From Anaerovorax odorimutans (GTDB taxonomy: Bacteria > Bacillota > Clostridia > Peptostreptococcales > Anaerovoracaceae): a stretch of 64,000 bases of DNA. The translations under genes and the position numbers were made by a program. Positions 34,522 through 41,767 of the stretch are shown here, piece after piece. The stretch lies in the NCBI RefSeq assembly GCF_024459955.1, contig NZ_JANFXK010000009.1:62001-126000 (forward strand). The letters are read 5' to 3'. The notes under the pieces were generated by a model. The model had not been told where the DNA came from and searched no databases. It saw only the letters and a list, made by a program, of their open reading frames with translations. Positions within the stretch are counted from its first letter, which is position 1; each line of letters starts with the position of its first letter.

Positions 34522-35109
34522 TTATACAAATTTTCCCTTATACTCCTGCAGCGGCTGGTAAGCGCGAAAAAGCTGAAATGCTTCTTTGGCGTCCCTGGCC
34601 TTTTTACGAATCCAATTGACCTGTACTGCTTCGGCATAAACTTTAATGCTGGCAGCTCCTGTTTCTTCACTTTCAGCCGGGCCTACCACGGAAGTAAACA
34701 GCGATTTCGACTGTTCTCCGGGGCTTACCGGAAGGCTGTAATAGTAGTAGCCGTCTTCCTCTCTGGTCCAGACCCCGCTTTTCAGCTCTGCCTCAGACGG
34801 ATTTACCGCTATCGTATCGGAAATCAGCCGATAGCTTTCTCTGCCGCCATTGAGGTTCCGGTTGGCATGCTCCGTTTCCGGAGAGTCCACTTTAGCCCGA
34901 ACCCACATATCCCGGCCGCCGCCGTTAATTACCTGTGCTTCATCGTTCATGGCAATGGCAGCCAGAGCCATTTCCTCCTCTACCTGCGCAAGACTGCTGG
35001 CATACGTCGCTTCGTCCTCTTCTGAGAACCATGTACCGTAAACCACTGCTCCGCTGATACACAGCAACGCACAAATGGCGCCGATCATTACCGCACTTAA
35101 CTTGTCCAC
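34522..35109 (-). CDS. CalY/TasA-like (SipW-type) secreted or anchored protein
   Basis: 195 residues, starting at a GTG after GGGGG. An N-terminal hydrophobic segment (AVMIGAICALLCISGAVVYG) is followed by an extracellular part with DMWVRAKVDSPE, then DGYYYYSLPVSPGEQSKSLF and IKVYAEAVQVNWI. These phrases are characteristic of SipW-dependent matrix proteins such as TasA/CalY, in which a Tyr-rich strand and a final VYAEAVQ strand close the jelly roll. No sipW-type signal peptidase or partner is adjacent. Matrix or surface appendage role is inferred. Confidence 0.7.
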   Translation of the reverse strand: MDKLSAVMIGAICALLCISGAVVYGTWFSEEDEATYASSLAQVEEEMALAAIAMNDEAQVINGGGRDMWVRAKVDSPETEHANRNLNGGRESYRLISDTIAVNPSEAELKSGVWTREEDGYYYYSLPVSPGEQSKSLFTSVVGPAESEETGAASIKVYAEAVQVNWIRKKARDAKEAFQLFRAYQPLQEYKGKFV

Positions 35110-35208
35110 GATTTCCCCCTTATGTTTAAAAGTTTTCCCTACTTAAAAATCTTAACACAGGGGGATGGGCCGCAGAAGAAGGATCGTCCCCAAAATATCT
35201 ACAAAATC

Positions 35209-36327
35209 TTACAGAAATTTAGAGAAATCAATTTTGTCGAGGTATTCCTTAACATCTTTTTCCGTCACCGCGACTTCTTTTTCGTAAGATTCCAGTTCCT
35301 TCTTACATCCTTCGAACAATGCGATTTCTTTCTTTGAAGCTTCCGAATACTTTTTCTGCAGTGCCTGATACTGCTGCTGGTCGCCGCTGTCCAAGGCTTC
35401 CTGCATGGCCTCCGGTTCCTTTTCCCATGCGGTTTCAAGGCCGGAATAAACCTTCTCCTCCAGTTCATCCAGACTGTCGAGTCCTGCTTCTTTTTTCACT
35501 TTTTCATCGGCTTTGGCAAGGGCTTTCTCATATTCATCGGACTTTGCGTCTGACTGCTCTCTGGTTATAGCCATGGTGATGTAATAGTCTCCGGCTTTTC
35601 CAAAAGCGGTCCCGTCGGAGCCTTCTGTCCTGCAGGCAAACTCCGCGCCCTTCTGCGGCTGGAAGGTGAAATCCTTTACTGCCTCCTCAACAGACTGCGG
35701 TTCTTCATCTTTATCCGGTGCGCTGAAGGAAGGGGAAAGATACGGAAATGCTCCTTCCGGGCTTATGTTCAGGTATATGAAAACATTGTTTGCGTCACTG
35801 TTTTCTTCCTCGATCTCTAAATTGAGGTTTCCGTCATCCAGGGCATACCCGCCGTCGTATTCTTTCATTGTTTCCTGCAGCGTTTTGGACAGATCCGCTC
35901 CCAGCACTCCTGAAAGCTTTCTTGCTTCCAGTTCCTTTTCCACTTGGTCGTAGCTGCTCAGAACAGTGCTTTTAGCGGCGTATTTCAGTCCATATTTTTC
36001 GCAGATCTCCTTGACCTTTGCCGGCACGTCGTAAATGGCATCTTCGCTGGTATCGACCACTTTCTCCATTTCTTCATCCGAAAGTCCGTCCAGGTATGTA
36101 TTGTATTCGGCCGCAGCTTTATACTCGCTGGATTCCAGCAGACTGCTTTTATCTACCTTTCCCGAACCGCTCTTTCCTCCCCCGGAAAAAACGCCAGTGG
36201 CAGCTGCTACGATTCCTACAATGATCAGCACTGCCGCCAGACCGATCACTGCTATCAGCAGTTTTTTGTTTCCTGTTTTCTTGGCGGCCTTTGAGCCGCC
36301 GCTCTTTTCGTCTTTCATTTTATCCAT
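35209..36327 (-). CDS. Membrane-anchored hypothetical protein
   Basis: 372 residues. A short basic cytoplasmic tail (KAAKKTGNKK) precedes a single membrane helix (LLIAVIGLAAVLIIVGIVAA, ~25-44), a Gly/Ser-rich linker, and a ~310-residue highly acidic extracellular region. The C-terminal third is helical and coiled-coil-like (residues ~270-360). No family recognised. It precedes the CalY-like gene in the same direction with a 99-bp gap, so it may share a surface-related role. Confidence 0.75.
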   Translation of the reverse strand: MDKMKDEKSGGSKAAKKTGNKKLLIAVIGLAAVLIIVGIVAAATGVFSGGGKSGSGKVDKSSLLESSEYKAAAEYNTYLDGLSDEEMEKVVDTSEDAIYDVPAKVKEICEKYGLKYAAKSTVLSSYDQVEKELEARKLSGVLGADLSKTLQETMKEYDGGYALDDGNLNLEIEEENSDANNVFIYLNISPEGAFPYLSPSFSAPDKDEEPQSVEEAVKDFTFQPQKGAEFACRTEGSDGTAFGKAGDYYITMAITREQSDAKSDEYEKALAKADEKVKKEAGLDSLDELEEKVYSGLETAWEKEPEAMQEALDSGDQQQYQALQKKYSEASKKEIALFEGCKKELESYEKEVAVTEKDVKEYLDKIDFSKFL

Positions 36328-36363
36328 GATTTCAGTTCCTTGTATCGTTTTCCTTTGCTAATT

Positions 36364-36582
36364 TCAATAGAATTCTTTTGGCGCCCGTTTTTTCGGCTTT
36401 CTGTCCTCCTTTCCTTCTCTTATACACATATTTACACAAATCGGGCACTCCTTTTCAGTATGAACTATTTTTCCTTTTGATGCAAGGAAAATAGCTGGAA
36501 AACCGGGACAAATACCCAAAACGATCAGCGCAAGGAGGCCTGCCGCTGCTAAGCTAGCATTGCCTGAGGTCTCAACACTCAA
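36364..36582 (-). CDS. Possible small membrane protein
   Basis: 72 residues from a TTG with no clear ribosome site. One hydrophobic segment (AAAGLLALIVLGICPGFPAIF) is followed by a Cys-x2-Cys...Cys segment (KECPICVNMC) and a basic tail. It may be a small zinc-binding membrane protein or the tail of a decayed gene. Its upstream end meets the repeat-rich region. Confidence 0.3.
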   Translation of the reverse strand: MSVETSGNASLAAAGLLALIVLGICPGFPAIFLASKGKIVHTEKECPICVNMCIREGKEDRKPKKRAPKEFY

Positions 36583-37204
36583 ATGTCAATGGGCGCACGA
36601 TAGTGCCATGATTTTGATAGTTCCACGGAGATCTGACTGCATCCTTCTCTGAAAGTATCATTTAATCCGCAAACAATCGTATATTACGATATTCTTTCTT
36701 ATTTCTCTCGGGTTGTTCCTGACAAACTATCATTTTCTATGTAAGCAGCATCGTTTTATGATATTCCCGGAATATCAGCAAGGCCTTCTGCTAAATGAGG
36801 GCTGCTTCTCCAGACTCGAACGGCCCGGGCCCGGATGAATCCGAAATGAATCTGAACAGCCCTGCGGGCGGCGGTAACTTTTTGAAAAAATCGTGCAAAG
36901 TTACGCAAAGTTGTGGGTTTGCGTGTACTCGAAATCGCAGAAAATGAAAATCTGTGCTACTAGCCGTTCCGAAGGCCGCAGGATCGTTGAAAAACGCGTA
37001 ACTTTTCGAAAAAATTAGGATAAGTTACCGGAACTGCTTATTTCATGGAAAGAGTGCGGTTTCGTAAACTATAAGAGGTGGCAACGCCGCACTCAATTAG
37101 TGAATATTGAAAAATGATGATTATTATTGGCTTTAAGGCAGTGCTTTTATGGAAAACATTTACATATTCCGATTTATGTTCCAAACGCATGGTTTGGAGA
37201 TGAT
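36583..37204. repeat. Gene-free stretch with dispersed-repeat copy R1
   Basis: No coding frame is convincing. Bases ~36586-36645 resemble 51190-51250 (shared CAATGGGCG and TTTTGATAGTT) in the same orientation. Bases ~36942-37050 resemble 45602-45715 (shared AGGCCGCAGGATC and GTAACTTTTCGA) in the same orientation. GAGTGCGG (37052-37059) and CCGCACTC (37087-37094) form a hairpin. Confidence 0.65.
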
Positions 37205-37342
37205 TGGCCACATAAAATTGTAGTTAAGTTGGAAAAACACGAGATGTATTTGTTGCGAAATCATAATTAATTTGCGAAATACACTCAAATACTGCTATGT
37301 CCCATAAAATTCAAGGTGTTTTCACAAGATTTTATGTGGCCA
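37205..37342. repeat. 138-bp unit bounded by 14-bp inverted repeats
   Basis: TGGCCACATAAAAT at 37205-37218 is repeated inverted at 37329-37342. The interior is A/T-rich, has no ORF, and holds another CATAAAATT and a doubled TTTGCGAAAT-like word. Size and ends suggest a miniature inverted-repeat element or a long-loop hairpin; there is no visible target duplication. Confidence 0.45.
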
Positions 37343-37408
37343 TTTTAGCTAGAATAGGTTATTAGGAACATAAATAGCCATTTGTAAATAATTTACATCA
37401 ATTTTCCA

Positions 37409-38980
37409 TCACAGCTCAAGGCCCATAAGCTGTGGATGAAACAGCTTATCATCCATGGTTTTCAGATCAGGCGCTATGGCAGGCCGGAACTCCATTTTCT
37501 CCAATACATCCGTTTCCAGATCAGCGCCGGGAGCGATTTCGATCAGAGTCAATCCGTCTTCCGTTAGAGTAAAGACAGCCCGTTCTGTGATGTAAAAGGC
37601 CTTTTGCGTTCCCTTTTCACGGGAATAATGTCCGGAGAAAGTGATGTGCTCCACATCCTTTTTAAACTTGATATAAGGGCCGTCCTTGACGATGTTCAGT
37701 CGTCCGTTTTCGATGCGGATATCGCTTTTTCCCGCCGTAAAGGTGCCGAGAAAGCAAACGGTTTTCGCACCCTGGGTAATATTGATAAACCCGCCGGGGC
37801 CGGTCACTTTGCCGGCGAATTTGGATACGTTGACATTTCCATGCATGTCGATCTCCGCCGCCCCCAGAGCAGCGAAATCAATACCCCCACCGTCGTAAAA
37901 ATCGAAAATATCCGGCTGTTTTAAAATGGCCTGCGGGTTGTAAGCCGCTCCAGTAGCAATGCCCGGGGCCGGAACCCCGCCGGTTACGCCCGATTCGATG
38001 CTGGAGGAAATCTTTTCGATCAGCCCCTCTTCATTTAGCAGCTCGGAAACGCCCATGGGAATACCGATTCCCAGGTTGATAAAGTCGCCTTGCCGCAGCT
38101 CCAGTATGCTCCTTCTGCAGATAACCTTATGAATATCAAAAGGCAGCGGTTCCAGATGATCCAGCTGAACCTTTTCATCTCCGCACCAGGATGGAATCGG
38201 CTTTCCGTCTCCGATAAAGTGCTGGCCTGTGTTTTCCGGCTTGCCTACGATCACGTAATCTACCAGCGTAGCGGGCACGGTCACCATCTGCGGGTGTATC
38301 TCTCCGTGCTCCACCACCTTGTCTACCTGCACCATGACAATCCCGCCGCAGTTTCTGGCAGCTGCCGCCATTTCAAACTGTTCCAGGTGGAGCGCTTCTT
38401 TTTCCACGGAAATGTTACCCTTTGTATCGGCGATGCTCCCCTTAATGATCGCCACATCCAGTGGGAAAGTGGGATAAAAAAGATACTCCTTGTTCCTCAG
38501 CTGTATCAGCTCCACGACGTTCTCGCCGCTTTCTTTGGCAGCATCATTGACTCTGCCGCCGTCGATGCGCGGGTCTACAAAGGTCTTCATACCCACTTGA
38601 CTGATGACCCCCGGCTTGTGGGAAGCGATGGCCCGCATCATGTGGGAAAGCACGCCCTGAGGCATCATAAAGGTGGGGAAAGCATTTTCCATGATCAGCG
38701 GATAGAGCTTCGGCGCCAAGCTGAGATTACTGCAAAGGAACCTGCGCATCAGTCCCTTATGGGCAAAATGGTTGATACCCCTGTGCTGCCCGTCGCCGCC
38801 CAGTCCCGCCACGTTGACAACCGACAGGTCCCTGGGATGCTGCTCTTTTTTAAAACGCTCTTCTATTTCACCGAGGATATCATCCGCCAGGCAGAATCCG
38901 ATAAAACCGTCGATAGCAACGGTCGTATGGTCCTCAATCAGCTCAGCGGCCCTTTTTGCATCTATAAATTGTACCGACAT
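37409..38980 (-). CDS. Family I CoA-transferase (propionate/acetate CoA-transferase-like)
   Basis: 523 residues, with both family I halves fused in one chain as in propionate CoA-transferase and YdiF. The catalytic Glu is in SSSIESGVTGGVPAPG (second half); oxyanion glycines lie in NLGIGIPMGVSE. It moves CoA between short-chain acyl-CoA and a free acid through a glutamyl-CoA intermediate. Last gene of the GntP-crotonase-CoA-transferase operon, so it probably activates the acid that GntP imports. The ATG at 38980 follows AGAGGTG. Confidence 0.93.
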   Translation of the reverse strand: MSVQFIDAKRAAELIEDHTTVAIDGFIGFCLADDILGEIEERFKKEQHPRDLSVVNVAGLGGDGQHRGINHFAHKGLMRRFLCSNLSLAPKLYPLIMENAFPTFMMPQGVLSHMMRAIASHKPGVISQVGMKTFVDPRIDGGRVNDAAKESGENVVELIQLRNKEYLFYPTFPLDVAIIKGSIADTKGNISVEKEALHLEQFEMAAAARNCGGIVMVQVDKVVEHGEIHPQMVTVPATLVDYVIVGKPENTGQHFIGDGKPIPSWCGDEKVQLDHLEPLPFDIHKVICRRSILELRQGDFINLGIGIPMGVSELLNEEGLIEKISSSIESGVTGGVPAPGIATGAAYNPQAILKQPDIFDFYDGGGIDFAALGAAEIDMHGNVNVSKFAGKVTGPGGFINITQGAKTVCFLGTFTAGKSDIRIENGRLNIVKDGPYIKFKKDVEHITFSGHYSREKGTQKAFYITERAVFTLTEDGLTLIEIAPGADLETDVLEKMEFRPAIAPDLKTMDDKLFHPQLMGLEL

Positions 38981-38995
38981 ATTCACACCTCTGCC

Positions 38996-39772
38996 CTATC
39001 TGTTCTTAAATTTAAAGTCCTTTTCCTTGCGCAGAAAACTGCCCATACCGATCTTCTGGTCCTCTGTTTCAAACAGCTTGCTAAAAATTTCCCGCTCAAA
39101 GAGACAGCCTTCCTCAAGGTCGGAAGTGCCGGAAAAATTGATTGCTGCCTTGGCGGTGCCAACGGCGATCTGGCCGTTTCTTTCAATAGCCGCAGCCAGC
39201 TCCAAAGCCGTATCCATCAGCTTCTCCGGCGGCACTACTCTGTTCACAAGACCGATGGAAAGCGCTTCTTCAGCGTTCACCTTTTTTCCCGTAAAAATCA
39301 TTTCTTTAGCAACAGCTTCACCGACAATCCGCGGCAGCCTCTGGGTTCCTCCCGCTCCGCAAATTACCCCCAGACTGACTTCCGGCAAACCCATTTTCGC
39401 CTTTTCCGACGCAATACGGATATCACAGGCCATCGCCAGCTCCAATCCGCCGCCCAGCGCATAGCCGTTGATGGCAGCAATTACAGGGATTTTCAGATTT
39501 TCCAGCCTCAGATTCAGCCCGCTTCCCAGGGAAGACCAGACCATGATTGAATCCGCGTCCTTTTCATACATTTCCTTTATATCCGCCCCGGCAATGAAAG
39601 CCTTTCCTGCGCCGGTAAGTATCAGCGTATAGACTTCCTCATCCTGTTCCACAAGATCCACCGCTTCGCCGATCTTTTGAAGAAAATCCTCGCTCAAGGC
39701 ATTGAGATCCGCCGTTTTGTTGAAGGTGATGATGGCAGTATGCCCTCTTTTTTCATACAGTACATCCGACAT
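38996..39772 (-). CDS. Enoyl-CoA hydratase/isomerase (crotonase)
   Basis: 258 residues. Oxyanion-hole stretches FIAGADIKEM and GYALGGGLELAMACD; catalytic Glu in LPEVSLG, followed by GAGGTQRLPR, where the first Glu position is Gly-Ala as in some short-chain crotonases and isomerases. It hydrates a short trans-2-enoyl-CoA or isomerises a double bond. AAAGGAG supports the start at 39772. Placement between the transporter and the CoA-transferase supports catabolism of a C4-C5 hydroxy- or unsaturated acid. Confidence 0.92.
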   Translation of the reverse strand: MSDVLYEKRGHTAIITFNKTADLNALSEDFLQKIGEAVDLVEQDEEVYTLILTGAGKAFIAGADIKEMYEKDADSIMVWSSLGSGLNLRLENLKIPVIAAINGYALGGGLELAMACDIRIASEKAKMGLPEVSLGVICGAGGTQRLPRIVGEAVAKEMIFTGKKVNAEEALSIGLVNRVVPPEKLMDTALELAAAIERNGQIAVGTAKAAINFSGTSDLEEGCLFEREIFSKLFETEDQKIGMGSFLRKEKDFKFKNR

Positions 39773-39793
39773 AAACAAGCTCCTTTCGCCCGG

Positions 39794-41101
39794 TCATCCC
39801 AAAATCATACTGATGGGCAGCGCCACCAGGAAGGTGGAAGCAATGGGCACGACCAGACATGTGATAAAGTTATATTTATACGACAGTTTATGCGTGGTAT
39901 GGCAGATGGCAAATACGGACACGATGGAGCCGTTCCATGGCAGAGAATCCAGCCCGCCGCAGCCGTCCGCGCAGAGTCTGTGGATGAATTCCAGATTGTA
40001 GCCCTGCTGTCCGTACTGGAGGAAGGTGTCGCCCAAAGTTTCGTACATGAGGGAGATTCCGCCTGAAGCCGATCCCAAAATACCGGCAAAGATATTGGAG
40101 CCCACCGCCGCAACGATATAAGGATTGGCATCGGAGTTCATCAAAATATGGGTTGCGAAATCATAAAATGGCGTACCCTTAACCACAGAACCGAAGCCGA
40201 CGATGATGGCCGTATTGATGATAACCGTCACAGAGGTTATGGCCGCGGAATTGAACATTTCCAGCATTTCCGTTTTCGGCAGGTGCTTCCAGAATAAAAT
40301 CAGCGCCAGAATGATTCCCATCAGCAGGCATAAGATGATATCCAGCTTCGTCACATTGAACACGATCAATACAAAGGCGATCGGCAAAATCGAAACAAGT
40401 CCTCCCGGTGCGTCTTTTACGTCCTCGATTCGTTTTACATCCTCCGGCCACTGGAAATGCTCCCCCCGCAGCCTGGCCTTTTTGCATGCGTGGTTCATGA
40501 AAAGCACGATAGCCACAGCCATCACCGCTGCGCTGCAAAGTCCCGGAAGCAGTCCCGCATAAGAAGGAGTTCCCAGATACTGCATGGAAACGATATTGGG
40601 GATCTGCGGTGTAAACGGGCCGGTCATGGCAAAGGTCCACATACCCCCGCAGACGATTCCCGGCAGCAAGTAGGTCGGCAGATCGGCATCTTCAAACAGC
40701 TTGAGCGCGATCGGGTACACGGAAAAAATGATGACAAAACTGTTGATTCCTCCGTAGCTTAAAATCGCCGCCGGAATCATACAGGCCAGCATACAGTGTT
40801 TGCTGCCTACCTTCTTGGAAATGATGGAGCCGATTTTGGCAGCGGCGCCGGAATTTTGATAAATGTTACCGAAGATGTTTCCCAAAAGAAAAATAAAGAA
40901 ATAAGATGTAAAGAATCCTGTTACTCCGGTCATGTACGTTTTGGTAACGCTTTGAAAGACCGGTTCTCCGCTAGTCAGACAGACAAGAATCGCCGCCAGC
41001 GGTCCGATGATGATCGGAGAAACACGTTTGAAAATGAGGATCGCCATTCCCGCCAGAGCGGCAAAGACCCCCAAAGCCGATAGTAGTATTGTGGTATCCA
41101 T
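39794..41101 (-). CDS. GntP-family permease
   Basis: 435 residues, about 12 helices. GntP-family features: RVSPIIIGPLAAILV at the N-terminus, the S-Y-G-G-I-N-S-F helix break (ILSYGGINSFVIIF), MTGPFTPQIPN and GSASGGISLMYETLG. Relatives carry gluconate, 3-hydroxybutyrate or short hydroxyacids with protons. Downstream crotonase and CoA-transferase genes favour a short hydroxyacid. First gene of the operon. Confidence 0.85.
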   Translation of the reverse strand: MDTTILLSALGVFAALAGMAILIFKRVSPIIIGPLAAILVCLTSGEPVFQSVTKTYMTGVTGFFTSYFFIFLLGNIFGNIYQNSGAAAKIGSIISKKVGSKHCMLACMIPAAILSYGGINSFVIIFSVYPIALKLFEDADLPTYLLPGIVCGGMWTFAMTGPFTPQIPNIVSMQYLGTPSYAGLLPGLCSAAVMAVAIVLFMNHACKKARLRGEHFQWPEDVKRIEDVKDAPGGLVSILPIAFVLIVFNVTKLDIILCLLMGIILALILFWKHLPKTEMLEMFNSAAITSVTVIINTAIIVGFGSVVKGTPFYDFATHILMNSDANPYIVAAVGSNIFAGILGSASGGISLMYETLGDTFLQYGQQGYNLEFIHRLCADGCGGLDSLPWNGSIVSVFAICHTTHKLSYKYNFITCLVVPIASTFLVALPISMILG

Positions 41102-41253
41102 TAGACTCAACTCTCTTCCTGATATGGTTCATATTGCAATAGCCGTATTTATTATAGCACTCAATTTGCGTTATGTGTAGTGGGATTCCCGCAGTTCATT
41201 CCGATTCCAGCATGGTGATGCCAGGCCATTTATACGGCTGCGACAGCACACTG

Positions 41254-41284
41254 GAAAAGGCACCAATCATTTCTGACTGGTGCC
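41254..41284 (-). terminator. Terminator of the small cysteine-motif gene
   Basis: GGCACCA (41259-41265) pairs with TGGTGCC (41278-41284); read leftward it is followed by TTTTCC. Confidence 0.7.
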
Positions 41285-41313
41285 CCATAAAGATTTCTCG
41301 CCATTAACGCTTG

Positions 41314-41670
41314 TTAAAGGATGCTGTCCTTCTTTTCAAGAATCGCCGCTACGGCCACACATGCAGGACAATCGCAGAATTCCGCTCCCGCTGCTTTTAT
41401 CTCTTTTGCATGGGCCGCTACATCTTTGGCCTTATCTGCTCCAAACACCTGGGCTCCGGCATCGGATTCGGCAAATCCGATTAAAGTGTCAATCGGCATG
41501 ATATCCGCTTCCAGCTCCTCAATGTATTTTTTCGTTTCCACAGCTTCCTGTTCCGTTCCCACTGCGTCCAGCCAGGCCTGAGCAGCTGCCCTTGTTTCGC
41601 TGCTGCATGTCTGCGCGTCAATTAATTCGTGTGTTTTTTCAACAACATAATCTAATGTTTTTTTATCCAT
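41314..41670 (-). CDS. Small conserved protein with C-terminal CxCxxC motif
   Basis: 118 residues, helical, with conserved-looking blocks ADIMPIDTLIGFAESDAGAQ and HAKEIKAAGAEFCDCPACVA. I recall near relatives in gut Clostridia that carry the automatic label molecular chaperone Hsp90, which the sequence does not justify: it has no GHKL ATPase. The cysteine cluster may bind zinc or take part in redox chemistry. Single gene with its own terminator. Confidence 0.75.
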   Translation of the reverse strand: MDKKTLDYVVEKTHELIDAQTCSSETRAAAQAWLDAVGTEQEAVETKKYIEELEADIMPIDTLIGFAESDAGAQVFGADKAKDVAAHAKEIKAAGAEFCDCPACVAVAAILEKKDSIL

Positions 41671-41767
41671 AATGATCTCCCCTCATTCTTCTTGGATTTT
41701 TCTATATTCTACCACAGCTGCGCGGCTAATGTCACCCGTTTTCCTCTGCGTGTTGACAAATTACATT

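Noticed and set aside
38090-39550. 486-codon open frame on the + strand
   Set aside because: It is antisense to the CoA-transferase and crotonase genes and shows only shadow composition.
41314-41670. Hsp90 chaperone
   Set aside because: The 118-residue protein has no GHKL ATP-binding fold; that label, which I recall for relatives, is not supported.
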